Counted from the stretch's first letter, positions 51,117 through 60,364 are shown. The stretch: DNA of 64,000 nt from Nereida ignava (GCF_001049735.1 NZ_CVPC01000013.1:62001-126000), one strand, 5' to 3'. Program-made: numbers and translations. The notes: generated by a model not told the origin, from the letters alone.

Positions 51117-53729
51117 ATGCCAGTTGTTGTTGTAGAGAGCCCCGCAAAAGCGAAAACCATCAACAGCTATCTGGGGAGCGACTACACCGTTTTGGCCAGT
51201 TACGGCCACGTGCGCGACCTGCCGCCCAAGGATGGTTCCGTTGACCCAGAGAACAATTTTGAGATGCAGTGGGAAGTCGCAAGCGCATCCAAAAAGCACG
51301 TCAAAGCAATCGCTGACGCGCTCAAAGATGATCCCAACTTGATACTTGCAACCGACCCCGACCGCGAAGGTGAAGCGATCTCTTGGCACCTTGAGGAAGC
51401 CCTGCGCAAACGCAAGATCCTCAAGAAAGATACCCCAGTTAGCCGCGTCGTGTTCAACGCAATTACCAAAACCGCCGTCACCGAAGCAATGCAGAACCCG
51501 CGCCAAGTTGACACGGAATTGGTCGAGGCATACCTCGCCCGTCGTGCGCTTGATTATCTAGTGGGTTTCAAACTGTCGCCCGTATTGTGGCGCCGCCTGC
51601 CCGGTGCAAAATCTGCGGGCCGCGTCCAATCAGTCACCCTGCGGCTGATCGTCGAGCGCGAGATGGAGATCGAGGTCTTCAAGAACCGCGAATATTGGTC
51701 AGTCAAAGCCGTGCTTGAGACACCGCGTGGAAAATCGGTTGAAGCACGCCTTACGGTTTTGGCCGGTAAGAAGCTTGATAAATTCGACATTGAAAACGCA
51801 ACTCAGGCCGAATTGGCCCAACAAGCGATCAACAGCCGCGATATTTCGGTCAAGTCTGTTGAGGCCAAACCTACAAGCCGTAACCCCTCTGCCCCGTTCA
51901 TGACATCGACCCTGCAACAAGAAGCGAGCCGTAAGTTTGGCATGGGCGCACGGCAAACCATGAACGCCGCTCAGCGTCTCTATGAAGCTGGTCTCATCAC
52001 CTACATGCGGACCGACGGCATCGACATGGCACCCGAAGCGGTTCACGAAGCCCGCGCAGCGATCAAGACCAAGTTCGGTGATGATTTCGTCCCTGCTTCC
52101 CCGCGTATGTACAAAAACAAAGCCAAAAACGCGCAAGAAGCTCACGAATGTATCCGCCCCACAGACATGATGCGCAGCGCGGACGACATCAAAGTAACCG
52201 AGGCAGATCAGCGCAAGCTGTATGACCTGATCTACAAACGAACCATCGCCAGCCAAATGTCTGCCGCCAGAATGGAGCGCACAACCGTTGATTTTGGGAG
52301 TGCCGATGGTCAGGTCGAGTTGCGCGCTACAGGGCAAGTTGTGATTTTCGAAGGCTTCTTGAAAGTCTATGAAGAAGGCCGCGATGACGACGCTGTCGTG
52401 GATGATGACGATAAGCGCCTGCCCCAAGTGAACGAGGGCGAGGCGATGGCCAAAGCCTCTGTCACCCCCGAGCAGCACTTCACACAGCCACCGCCCCGCT
52501 ATACTGAGGCAACACTGGTCAAGCGGATGGAAGAGTTGGGCATTGGCCGCCCCTCAACATACGCTTCGATCGTGACAACCATTCAGGATCGCGAATACGT
52601 GCGCAAGGACAAGAACCGCCTCTTCCCTGAAGACAAAGGCCGCTTAGTCACTGCGTTTCTGACGAATTATTTCCGCAAATACGTAGGCTACGACTACACC
52701 GCGTCTCTTGAAGAACAACTCGACCACGTAAGCGCAGGTGAAGCGGATTACAAAAAGCTGCTCGATACATTCTGGCGCGACTTCAAAGCGACGATCGATG
52801 AGGCGATGGACAACTCGATCACGGATGTGCTGGAAAAAATCAACGACGTCCTTGCACCGCATATCTTCCCAAACGAAGGCGACGGCAAAGACCCACGTCT
52901 ATGTCCTAATTGTGAACAAGGCCGCTTATCCATGCGCACCGCACGTGCCGGTGGTGCGTTTATTGGCTGTTCACGATACCCCGAATGCAAATACACCCGT
53001 CCCTTCGGCCCACCGGACCCCGAGGCAGAAACAAGTGCTATCCCGCCCGAAGGTAAGTTGTTGGGTGAGGATGCAGGCGATAACATCTGGATCCACAAAG
53101 GACGCTTTGGCCCCTACGCGCAGCGCGGCGAAGTGACGGACGACAACAAAAAACCACCACGCCAATCTGTGCCCAAAGAATGGAAGCCAGAGGAGTTGGA
53201 CCTTGCGACAACGGTCAAATTGCTTGCCCTGCCCCGCCTGATCGGCCCGCACCCCGAAGATGGCGTAAATGTATGGGCCAATATTGGCCGCTACGGACCA
53301 TACCTCAAGCACGCCGAAACAACCTCGGACCGTGGCGGGACCAATGCCAACCTTGAGGGCCTTGATGAGGTTTGGGAAGTTGGCATGAACCGTGCGGTTC
53401 AACTGTTAGCCGAAAAAGTTGCCAGCCGCGGAGGGCGTGGCGCGCCAGCCAAAGTGCTAAAGGATTTAGGCGATCACCCCGACGGCGGGAACATCTCAAT
53501 CCGCGAGGGTAAATATGGTCCCTATATCAAGTGGGAGAAAGTAAACGCGACCATTCCCAAAGAGACCAACGCCGAAGATGTGAACATCGATATGGCGCTT
53601 GAATGGATTGCCGAAAAAGAGGCCAAAAAAGGCACGAAGAAACGCGCGCCAGCGAAAAAGAAAGCTCCGGCGAAGAAGGCTGCGGCGAAAAAACCTGCTG
53701 CCAAAAAGAAAGCAGCCCCTAAAAAGTAA
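51117..53729 (+). CDS. topA: DNA topoisomerase I
   Basis: Type IA topoisomerase of 870 residues that relaxes negative supercoils. The Toprim domain begins PVVVVESPAKAKTINSYLGS and has LATDPDREGEAISWHLEEAL. The catalytic Tyr296 is in LITYMRTDGIDMA, and GIGRPSTYASIVTTIQDREY is conserved. The C-terminal part has a four-Cys zinc ribbon (CPNCEQGRLSM ... FIGCSRYPECKYTR, about 600-630) and topoisomerase C-terminal repeats (FGPYAQRGEV, YGPYLKHAET, YGPYIKWEKV). It ends in a Lys/Ala/Pro tail of about 30 residues typical of alphaproteobacteria. A terminator follows 4 bp after the stop. Confidence 0.97.
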   Translation: MPVVVVESPAKAKTINSYLGSDYTVLASYGHVRDLPPKDGSVDPENNFEMQWEVASASKKHVKAIADALKDDPNLILATDPDREGEAISWHLEEALRKRKILKKDTPVSRVVFNAITKTAVTEAMQNPRQVDTELVEAYLARRALDYLVGFKLSPVLWRRLPGAKSAGRVQSVTLRLIVEREMEIEVFKNREYWSVKAVLETPRGKSVEARLTVLAGKKLDKFDIENATQAELAQQAINSRDISVKSVEAKPTSRNPSAPFMTSTLQQEASRKFGMGARQTMNAAQRLYEAGLITYMRTDGIDMAPEAVHEARAAIKTKFGDDFVPASPRMYKNKAKNAQEAHECIRPTDMMRSADDIKVTEADQRKLYDLIYKRTIASQMSAARMERTTVDFGSADGQVELRATGQVVIFEGFLKVYEEGRDDDAVVDDDDKRLPQVNEGEAMAKASVTPEQHFTQPPPRYTEATLVKRMEELGIGRPSTYASIVTTIQDREYVRKDKNRLFPEDKGRLVTAFLTNYFRKYVGYDYTASLEEQLDHVSAGEADYKKLLDTFWRDFKATIDEAMDNSITDVLEKINDVLAPHIFPNEGDGKDPRLCPNCEQGRLSMRTARAGGAFIGCSRYPECKYTRPFGPPDPEAETSAIPPEGKLLGEDAGDNIWIHKGRFGPYAQRGEVTDDNKKPPRQSVPKEWKPEELDLATTVKLLALPRLIGPHPEDGVNVWANIGRYGPYLKHAETTSDRGGTNANLEGLDEVWEVGMNRAVQLLAEKVASRGGRGAPAKVLKDLGDHPDGGNISIREGKYGPYIKWEKVNATIPKETNAEDVNIDMALEWIAEKEAKKGTKKRAPAKKKAPAKKAAAKKPAAKKKAAPKK

Positions 53730-53733
53730 TTGA

Positions 53734-53766
53734 AAGCCGCCAGCCTAACCTCGGGTTTGGCGGCTT
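53734..53766 (+). terminator. Rho-independent terminator after topA
   Basis: Perfect 9-bp inverted repeat AAGCCGCCA (53734-53742) and TGGCGGCTT (53758-53766) with a 15-nt loop, followed by CATTTTAT. It begins 4 bp after the topA stop and clearly serves topA. Confidence 0.8.
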
Positions 53767-53851
53767 CATTTTATCTGGTGCTCACGCAGTCAGGTGTTCG
53801 TGCCGCTTCAATTCATTTCTTTGCTGCATTTATGAACTACGCAGCTCCGGC

Positions 53852-53902
53852 AACTCAACTCCTCAACTCCTCAACTCCTCAACTCCTCAACTCCTCAACT
53901 CA
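53852..53902. repeat. 8-bp tandem repeat (AACTCCTC)
   Basis: Five perfect consecutive copies of AACTCCTC at 53857-53896, flanked by partial units AACTC on both sides. The unit length is not a multiple of three, so copy-number change would shift any frame across it. A frame at 53730-53981 that crosses it has no homology and is not taken as a gene. The repeat lies about 100 bp upstream of the CoA-transferase genes, a position where slippage could alter promoter spacing. Confidence 0.85.
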
Positions 53903-53905
53903 AAT

Positions 53906-53919
53906 TGCAACCGGTTGCA
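53906..53919. promoter_or_regulatory. LacI-family-type operator palindrome
   Basis: Perfect 14-bp palindrome TGCAACCGGTTGCA with the central CCGG and T-G-x-A-A-x-C-G-x-T-T-x-C-A pattern of LacI/GalR-family operators. It lies 73 bp upstream of scoA and directly after the 8-bp repeat. A third TGCAA occurs at 53928-53933 (GCTGCAAG). No LacI-family gene is in the window. Confidence 0.5.
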
Positions 53920-53992
53920 GTTTATGCTGCAAGTGCATTGACTCTCTGCTGCTAGACGCTTTCTATAAGATAGAAATTTAGAGGGCGGTTTG

Positions 53993-54688
53993 ATGAAGAA
54001 GATCTATCCAGACGCGGCGAGTGCTCTTGAGGGTGTTTTGCGCGACGGCATGTTTATTGCGGCCGGCGGGTTCGGGTTGTGCGGCATTCCCGAGTCGCTG
54101 TTGCAGGCAATCAAGGAGGCGGGCACCAAAGATTTGACCTTTGCATCCAACAACGCCGGCGTTGATGATTTTGGCATCGGGATTTTGCTGCAAACCCGTC
54201 AGGTCAAGAAAATGATCTCGTCCTACGTTGGTGAAAACGCCGAATTTATGCGCCAATACCTGTCCGGTGAGTTAGAGTTGGAGTTTAACCCCCAAGGCAC
54301 TTTGGCGGAACGGATGCGCGCGGGCGGCTGTGGTATTCCCGGATTTTACACCAAAACTGGCGTAGGCACCGTGATTGCAGGAGGCAAAGACCACCGCGAT
54401 TTTGGCGGAGAAACCTACATAATGGAGGAAGGCATTTTTGCCGATCTGTCCATCGTGAAGGCATGGAAAGCTGATGAAACTGGCAATGCGATATTCCGCA
54501 AAACAGCGCGTAACTTTAATCCGCCAGCAGCTATGTGCGGCAAGATATGTGTGCTGGAAGTGGAAGAGATTGTGCCCGTCGGCAGCCTTGACCCCGACCA
54601 CATCCACCTTCCCGGCATTTACGTGCACCGCTTGATCCAAGGCGAGCATGAAAAGCGGATTGAGCAACGAACCGTGAGGAGCGCATAA
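53993..54688 (+). CDS. scoA: 3-oxoacid CoA-transferase subunit A
   Basis: Alpha subunit of a succinyl-CoA:3-oxoacid (acetoacetate) CoA-transferase, 231 residues. The family start [20 protein letters not shown] and the CoA-binding glycine loop [16 protein letters not shown] near 24-39 are clear, as are [20 protein letters not shown] and [20 protein letters not shown]. The start is ATG 53993; a TTG one codon earlier (53990) is possible. It is followed after 1 bp by subunit B. Role: ketone-body or 3-oxoacid activation feeding acetyl-CoA metabolism. A LacI-type palindrome sits upstream. Confidence 0.95.
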   Translation: MKKIYPDAASALEGVLRDGMFIAAGGFGLCGIPESLLQAIKEAGTKDLTFASNNAGVDDFGIGILLQTRQVKKMISSYVGENAEFMRQYLSGELELEFNPQGTLAERMRAGGCGIPGFYTKTGVGTVIAGGKDHRDFGGETYIMEEGIFADLSIVKAWKADETGNAIFRKTARNFNPPAAMCGKICVLEVEEIVPVGSLDPDHIHLPGIYVHRLIQGEHEKRIEQRTVRSA

Positions 54689-54689
54689 T

Positions 54690-55313
54690 ATGTGGGATCG
54701 CAATCAAATGGCTGCACGCGCAGCACTTGAGCTTGAAGACGGCACGTATGTGAACCTCGGGATCGGCATCCCCACTTTGGTACCGAATTTTATTCCTGAG
54801 GGCGTTGAGGTGACGCTGCAATCAGAAAACGGCATGCTCGGTATGGGCCCTTTCCCGACCGAGGACGCAGTTGACGCCGACTTAATCAACGCAGGCAAGC
54901 AGACCATTACAGAACTGCCTAACACTGCCTACTTTGACAGCGCTACTTCATTTGGAATGATCCGCGGCGGCAAGATTGCCATGGCCATTCTGGGAGCCAT
55001 GGAGGTCGATGAGAACGGTGATCTGGCGAACTGGATGATCCCGGGCAAGCTGGTCAAAGGCATGGGCGGCGCGATGGATCTGGTGGCTGGTGTGGGCCGT
55101 GTTGTGGTGGTCATGGATCACACCAACAAACACGGGGACAGCAAGCTGCTTAAGAAATGCACGCTGCCTTTAACGGGCCAAGCGGTGGTAGACCGCATCA
55201 TCACCAACTTAGGTGTTTTGGACGTGGTAGAGGGCGGCCTGCGGATAGTTGAGACCGCCGAAGGCGTGAACGAAGAACAACTACACGCAGCAACGCAAGC
55301 CACGATCGTTTAA
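54690..55313 (+). CDS. scoB: 3-oxoacid CoA-transferase subunit B
   Basis: Beta subunit of the CoA-transferase, 207 residues. It carries the catalytic Glu in [20 protein letters not shown] near 45-64, preceded by [19 protein letters not shown]. It also has [20 protein letters not shown] and the C-terminal [20 protein letters not shown]. It starts 1 bp after the subunit A stop, so expression is coupled. Complete and of normal length. Confidence 0.96.
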   Translation: MWDRNQMAARAALELEDGTYVNLGIGIPTLVPNFIPEGVEVTLQSENGMLGMGPFPTEDAVDADLINAGKQTITELPNTAYFDSATSFGMIRGGKIAMAILGAMEVDENGDLANWMIPGKLVKGMGGAMDLVAGVGRVVVVMDHTNKHGDSKLLKKCTLPLTGQAVVDRIITNLGVLDVVEGGLRIVETAEGVNEEQLHAATQATIV

Positions 55314-55364
55314 CAGGCTTAGGGCACCTATTTCGTTCGGGACGGACGTATCTAGCAGAAAAAT

Positions 55365-55385
55365 GGGCGCGCCAATGGTGCGCCC
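55365..55385. terminator. Bidirectional hairpin terminator
   Basis: Inverted repeat GGGCGC (55365-55370) and GCGCCC (55380-55385) with a 9-nt loop. On the plus strand it is followed by TTTGT and could end scoAB mRNA, 50 bp after the stop. On the minus strand it is followed by ATTTTT, a better T-run, and lies 17 bp past the stop of the small leftward frame at 55403-55498. Confidence 0.6.
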
Positions 55386-55402
55386 TTTGTCGTTGGCACA
55401 GG

Positions 55403-55498
55403 TTAGCGCCGCTCACTTTGCCAGACAATCCGATCAAGCCCTACAAACCGCCGCATGCGATCAAGTTCGGCATCAAGCTTTACAGCCAAACGGCTCAT
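55403..55498 (-). CDS. Possible 31-residue small protein
   Basis: Leftward frame encoding MSRLAVKLDAELDRMRRF then VGLDRIVWQSERR, an amphipathic, Arg-rich helix-like peptide. Support: coding-like composition in an otherwise empty region, and a terminator with a T-run in the right orientation 17 bp after its stop. Against: no clear ribosome site before ATG 55498, and I do not recognise the sequence. It could instead be the tail of a lost gene. Confidence 0.3.
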   Translation of the reverse strand: MSRLAVKLDAELDRMRRFVGLDRIVWQSERR

Positions 55499-55805
55499 CG
55501 TATGGCAGTTTCACCACATTCAGCGCACTTGAAATCCTGTTATCAATTCAGCATTGAACTTAATGGTTACAACGGTTGTCACACCATGACTTTGGTGGGT
55601 TAACTAATTGACTTGGTCCATCTGTAACTAATGGAGAGAACCTCAATTGGATCCCGACTATTCATGTATGTTAAAATCGTTAACATGAACATGGTCCAAA
55701 AGATTGAAGAAATCATGGCATAAAACTCAGCAATGCTGTTACTCGATTGCAAATCGATACAAATTACATTCTCATAACGTAAATGCAAATTAATGGGCAG
55801 ACGCG

Positions 55806-57071
55806 GTGAAAACACTTACTTTTAGCAAGATGATACTTACTATTACATTGCTTCTGACGCATCTCTTTGGCTCCAATGTCTCTGCTGAAGTCTTGCAAAC
55901 TTTATCAGGCGCCCCTTCAAGTGCAATCTATGTAACCAAAAATCAAGCTGTTGTTGTTAAAGCAGCTGAGCCTTTTGCTGAACTAAGTATTGCAAACCCA
56001 AACATTGCCGACATTTCGACAATATCCAATCGTACGGTATACATACTTGGCAAGACATTAGGGCAAACGACCATTACATTTTTAGACAAAGAAGGCGCAC
56101 TAATTACAAACGTGAATGTCCATGTGACACCAGACATAGTGGAACTTAAGCAACGTCTGGCAGAAATTCTTCCGAATGAAAAAATCGAAGTTAACACGGC
56201 CAACGATGGGATCGTATTATACGGGCTCGTATCTTCCACCAAAAATATTGCGCGAGCGATGAACTTAGCCCAAAGATACGCTCCGGAAGCAACCTCAAAT
56301 TTGATGCGAATTGCAGAACCAGTTAGTGTGAGACTGTCTATCCGGCTTACAGAAATGCATCACAATGTTAGAAAAACGCTTAACTCATTGATGTTGGAAA
56401 GCTCTTTCGTGGACGAAAATAGCGCTAGGGAGCAAAATAAACAACCAGTCTTACCAAGGACTGAAAAGACGGATCAGAGCTCGGACCCTACAAATTTTAC
56501 GGCTAACGCCCTCAAGCCTACAATATCACTACTAGATACAAACGACGATGACATCGAGATGCTGCTTCATGCATTGGAGCAAAAGGGTGTGGTGAGAGCC
56601 TTAACTGAGACCGAAGTCGAAATATCTGAAGGCGAATATTTAGATTTGTTAGCAAAACGTGATTTTTTAATGCCCATTAACAACATCAATGGTGATGTCG
56701 AGGTTAAGGCCAAGCCTCTTGGAATACATTTAAGAATACAACCTCACATTGGAGAAGGTAGTTTACTCGAGCTAGCAGCGACATTATCAGCATCGAGCAT
56801 CGAAAATGTGAGCCAGATCAACAAAAAAACGTTTGAACATAATGATTTTCAGACCCGAACCATCAGCAAAACCATGAGGCTTTTTGAAGACCAAAGTATA
56901 ATGATCACTGACCTCATAGAAGATGATCTGAAAAAGCTTGCCAGTCATAAGAATATCCTTCGTGATATCCCTTTTATTGGTTCAATTTTCGAAAGCCCTG
57001 ATTACCTAAACGGCCAATCAGAACTCGCAATTATTATCACGCCAAGTATCACAAGCTCGAAAGACGAATAA
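55806..57071 (+). CDS. Orphan CpaC/RcpA-type secretin family protein
   Basis: Secretin-like protein of 421 residues with a signal peptide (MILTITLLLTHLFGSNVSA). Residues about 38-110 fit the pilus/secretin N-terminal domain: IYVTKNQAVVVKAAEPFAEL and GKTLGQTTITFLDKEG. Residues 110-165 fit a BON-like segment, and the C-terminal half fits the secretin barrel domain with KPLGIHLRIQPHIGEGSLLE, ALTETEVEISEGEYLDLLA and the closing DIPFIGSIFESPDYLNGQSE then LAIIITPSI. These are CpaC features of Flp/Tad pili. No other tad gene is nearby. The gene is markedly A/T-rich, and the middle (about 215-250) is low-complexity. It may be a foreign or decaying single gene, or export something other than pili. The start is a GTG at 55806. 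Confidence 0.8.
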   Translation: MKTLTFSKMILTITLLLTHLFGSNVSAEVLQTLSGAPSSAIYVTKNQAVVVKAAEPFAELSIANPNIADISTISNRTVYILGKTLGQTTITFLDKEGALITNVNVHVTPDIVELKQRLAEILPNEKIEVNTANDGIVLYGLVSSTKNIARAMNLAQRYAPEATSNLMRIAEPVSVRLSIRLTEMHHNVRKTLNSLMLESSFVDENSAREQNKQPVLPRTEKTDQSSDPTNFTANALKPTISLLDTNDDDIEMLLHALEQKGVVRALTETEVEISEGEYLDLLAKRDFLMPINNINGDVEVKAKPLGIHLRIQPHIGEGSLLELAATLSASSIENVSQINKKTFEHNDFQTRTISKTMRLFEDQSIMITDLIEDDLKKLASHKNILRDIPFIGSIFESPDYLNGQSELAIIITPSITSSKDE

Positions 57072-57230
57072 TTCCTCCCAAACCAAGCGGATTATGTGAA
57101 GTCCGATCTGTCACTGATTTCCTGACAATGAGGCGACGATATCCAAACTTGATGACTAAGGGTACAACAGATTCGTAAGTAAACTCACTAGAAACATAGA
57201 TTTTCGAAAAGGAAATCTATCTACTAAAGC

Positions 57231-59666
57231 ATGGAGTTACCAAACCAGATAGAGACGTGGTTCTCGGCGCGCGGATGGCAGTTGCATCAGCACCAACAGG
57301 ACATGTTGGACTGCGCCGATGATCCCGCCACGCTGCTCATCGCGCCGACGGGGGGTGGCAAAACCATGGCTGGTTTTCTGCCCACTCTGTCCGAATTAGC
57401 GACGACCGAGCACGAGGGGCTCCATACGCTTTACGTCAGCCCCCTCAAAGCACTGGCCGCGGATATCAAACGCAACCTTCGAACACCCGTCGATGAAATC
57501 GGCCTGCCCATCCGCATTGAAGACCGTACCGGCGACACAACCCAGACCCAGAAAAAGCGCCAACGTGCTGATCCACCCCACATCCTGTTGACCACGCCAG
57601 AATCCCTCGCGCTTTTGATCAGCTATCCCGATGCGCAGCGCATGTTCAAAGGCCTACAGCGGATTGTCATTGATGAAATTCACGCATTATCGGAATCCAA
57701 ACGCGGAGATCAGTTATTTCTAGCTCTCAGCCGTTTGCAAGCAATGTGCCCTGATCTTCGCCGTGTTGGGTTGTCCGCAACCGTTGAAGACCCTGCCGCG
57801 ATTGCGCATCTAATGGCGCGTCACCCTGATCCGTGCAAAATTTTACACGCCGAGGCCGGTGCCCCCCCAGACATTGAAATGCTGGAAATTGATGAAGCGC
57901 CTCCTTGGGCTGGCTCTGGTGGGCGGTATGCGATACCGAGTGTTCTTCGTGAAATTGCACGGCACAAAACTACACTGATCTTTCACAACACCCGCGCTCA
58001 GGCCGAGCTGTTCTTTCACGATTTATGGCTGGCCAATGAAGCACAGCTGCCCATCGCCATCCACCACGGTAGCTTAGCGCGAGAGCAGCGTGAAAAAGTC
58101 GAAAGCGCCATGGCTATGGGCGCTTTAAAGGCCGTTGTGTGCACAGGCTCACTGGACCTTGGGATTGATTGGGGCGACGTTGATTTGGTCATTCAAATCG
58201 GTGCCCCAAAGAACGTCAAACGTCTTGTTCAAAGGATCGGGCGCGCCAACCACAGGTACAACGCACCTTCCAAAGCACGGCTAGTTCCCGCGAACCGCTT
58301 TGAGGTCATGGAATGTATCGCGGCGCTGAACGCAGTGCGGGATCATGATCTTGATGGTGACCCGCGCGGCAGTGGCCCCCGTGATGTTTTGTGCCAACAC
58401 ATTCTCATCCGGGCATGCGCGGGCCCATTTAACGCCGATGACCTCTATGCAGAAATCATAAGTGCAGGAGCCTATACCGCGCTATCACGGGCGCAATTTG
58501 ATGACTGTCTGGAATTTTGTGCAACCGGTGGCTATGCCTTGCGCGCCTATGATCGGTGGCAGCGATTACTACAGACCGCAGACGGCAACTGGCAATTGCG
58601 GGACCCGCGCGCCAGTCAGCGGATCCGTATGAACATCGGTACCATTCAGGATACCGACACACTTAAAGTAAGGCTTAAGAACCGCATGGGCGGCAAACCT
58701 TTGGGCGAGGTTGAGGAAGGGTTTGCCGCAACGCTCACCGCAGGCGATACGTTTTTGATTGGTGGCCAAGTTGTTCGGTATGAAGGGCTGCGCGAGATGA
58801 CTGTTGAAGTCACACGGCGCGGCGGTGACAAACCAAAGATTGCAACGTTTCTGGGCACCAAGTTTGCCACATCAACGCAACTCTCCGAGCGCATCTTGAT
58901 GATGTTCCAACAACAAGACTGGCCCGAGCTTCCGCCTGCGACCCGCGACTGGCTGCACCTTCAACGAAAAGCTAGTCAGCTTCCCTCCCCCAACCGCTTG
59001 ATGATCGAAAGTTTTCCCCACGACGGGCGCGCGCAAACGGTGGTTTACGGTTTTGCGGGCCGCAACGCCCAACAGACCCTTGGCCTGTTGCTGACCAACA
59101 AGATGGAAGAAGCAGGTCTGGGCCCTTTGGGTTTTGTGGCAACCGATTATGCCACACTTATCTGGTCGCTTGATCCCGTAAACCAGCCCCATGACATGCT
59201 TAATCCCGCCACAATGCGTGACGGTCTTGAGACATGGTTGGCCGGCAACGCCGTGATGAAGCGAACTTTCAAAGCGAGTGCCACCATCGCAGGTCTCATT
59301 GAACGCAACTTGCCGAACGCACGCAAATCGGGCCGCCAAGCGACCTTTAGCAGCGACATCCTATACGACACGTTGCACAAATATGACCCTGACCACGTGA
59401 TGATGCAGATCACCCGCGAAGAGGCCATGCGCGGCTTGGTCGATTTTGGCCGCATTGAGCAAATGTTAAGCCGCGTGGAAGACCGCATCGACCTAATCAC
59501 CCTCGATCGGATCAGCCCCCTGTCTGCCCCCCTCTTCTTGGAAGCAGGCCGTGTACCCGTGCGAGGCTTAGCGGAAGAACGGCTTATGGCAGATGAGGCA
59601 GAACGCCTGATGTCAGCAGCAGGTGTGCCAATGACAGCACCAAAAAGATGGGCCGTGCCTTTCTAA
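57231..59666 (+). CDS. Ligase-associated Lhr-type DEXH helicase
   Basis: Superfamily 2 helicase of 811 residues in the Lhr-core group found in bacterial clusters with an ATP-dependent DNA ligase, an exonuclease and PdeM. Walker A is LIAPTGGGKTMAGFLP near residues 35-50, the DEXH box is IVIDEIHALSESKRGDQLFL, and motif III is RRVGLSATVEDP. Motifs IV-VI include TLIFHNTRAQAELFFHDLWL, CTGSLDLGIDWGDVDLVIQI and LVQRIGRANHRYNAPSKARL. A winged-helix and C-terminal Lhr domain follow. It overlaps or abuts pdeM downstream. Likely role: DNA repair helicase. The ligase and exonuclease genes are not adjacent. Confidence 0.92.
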   Translation: MELPNQIETWFSARGWQLHQHQQDMLDCADDPATLLIAPTGGGKTMAGFLPTLSELATTEHEGLHTLYVSPLKALAADIKRNLRTPVDEIGLPIRIEDRTGDTTQTQKKRQRADPPHILLTTPESLALLISYPDAQRMFKGLQRIVIDEIHALSESKRGDQLFLALSRLQAMCPDLRRVGLSATVEDPAAIAHLMARHPDPCKILHAEAGAPPDIEMLEIDEAPPWAGSGGRYAIPSVLREIARHKTTLIFHNTRAQAELFFHDLWLANEAQLPIAIHHGSLAREQREKVESAMAMGALKAVVCTGSLDLGIDWGDVDLVIQIGAPKNVKRLVQRIGRANHRYNAPSKARLVPANRFEVMECIAALNAVRDHDLDGDPRGSGPRDVLCQHILIRACAGPFNADDLYAEIISAGAYTALSRAQFDDCLEFCATGGYALRAYDRWQRLLQTADGNWQLRDPRASQRIRMNIGTIQDTDTLKVRLKNRMGGKPLGEVEEGFAATLTAGDTFLIGGQVVRYEGLREMTVEVTRRGGDKPKIATFLGTKFATSTQLSERILMMFQQQDWPELPPATRDWLHLQRKASQLPSPNRLMIESFPHDGRAQTVVYGFAGRNAQQTLGLLLTNKMEEAGLGPLGFVATDYATLIWSLDPVNQPHDMLNPATMRDGLETWLAGNAVMKRTFKASATIAGLIERNLPNARKSGRQATFSSDILYDTLHKYDPDHVMMQITREEAMRGLVDFGRIEQMLSRVEDRIDLITLDRISPLSAPLFLEAGRVPVRGLAEERLMADEAERLMSAAGVPMTAPKRWAVPF

Positions 59667-59704
59667 CCCTTGCGGCTACGCACAGAACGCGGCACCACAA
59701 CCAC

Positions 59705-60364
59705 ATGGCAAGCCACCAATTCATTTTCCAAGGTCACACCCTAGAGGCGCGCGGAGACGGCGCGCTGTTTTGGGCCGCTGAGAATATACTGATCGTGTCC
59801 GATCTGCATCTTGGAAAATCCGAACGTATCGCGCGGCGCGGCGGGTCGTTGCTTCCACCCTATGAAACCGATGACACGCTCAGCCGTCTCGACACGGCGA
59901 TCAATCAGACCCATCCGGCCCACGTGATTTGTCTTGGTGACAGCTTCGATGACTTAACTGCCGCGGGCCAACTTGATGAGCGGCATCAGACATGGATCAC
60001 ACGGCTGCAAGCAGGCCGGGCGTGGACGTGGATCGAGGGAAATCATGATGCCGGCGATACAGCGTTTGGTGGCACGCACGTCGCTCAGCTGGCGCATGAC
60101 AGGCTGATATTTACTCATATCGCCACACCAAAGACCGGCGAAATATCCGGGCATTATCACCCCAAGGCAACGATCAACCTACGTGGGCGGGCTGTAACGC
60201 GCCCTGCGTTTCTTTATGACGAATGCCACCTGATGTTACCGTCATTCGGCACCTATACGGGCGGGCTAAAAACAACAGACCCCGCTTTGAGCCAACTGTT
60301 CACAAAAACGGCGCGGGCCATTTTGACAGGCCACGCGCCGATTGAAATTCCGATGCCGCGTTAG
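59705..60364 (+). CDS. pdeM: Ligase-associated DNA damage response endonuclease PdeM
   Basis: Calcineurin-like phosphoesterase of about 219 residues. Metal ligands are in LIVSDLHLGKSERIARRGG (Asp, His), VICLGDSFDD (Asp), WIEGNHDAGD (Asn, His) and TGEISGHYHPK (His-x-His). The family is linked with Lhr helicase and a ligase in bacterial repair operons. The start ATG 59705 gives the family start; the frame extends back to 59648 inside the helicase gene. No strong ribosome site is visible, which suggests coupling to the helicase. Confidence 0.88.
   Translation: MASHQFIFQGHTLEARGDGALFWAAENILIVSDLHLGKSERIARRGGSLLPPYETDDTLSRLDTAINQTHPAHVICLGDSFDDLTAAGQLDERHQTWITRLQAGRAWTWIEGNHDAGDTAFGGTHVAQLAHDRLIFTHIATPKTGEISGHYHPKATINLRGRAVTRPAFLYDECHLMLPSFGTYTGGLKTTDPALSQLFTKTARAILTGHAPIEIPMPR

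Larger units (their letters stand above)
55314..55805. other. Intergenic region between scoB and the CpaC-like gene
   Basis: This 492-bp region carries a bidirectional hairpin (55365-55385), a possible 31-residue leftward gene (55403-55498) and then about 300 bp of A/T-rich sequence without a supported gene. Base composition falls sharply towards the right, matching the A/T-rich secretin gene that follows. A frame at 55600-55815 (minus) is a composition artefact. Confidence 0.5.

Noticed and set aside
51699-52478. 259-codon minus-strand frame inside topA
   Set aside because: Antisense shadow of topA, which has complete catalytic motifs in the other strand.
53852-53902. Tandem repeats as a CRISPR array
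   Set aside because: Units are 8 bp and directly abutting with no spacers.
53730-53981. 83-codon plus-strand frame starting right after topA
   Set aside because: It runs through the terminator and the 8-bp tandem repeat, giving artificial repeated residues; no homology.
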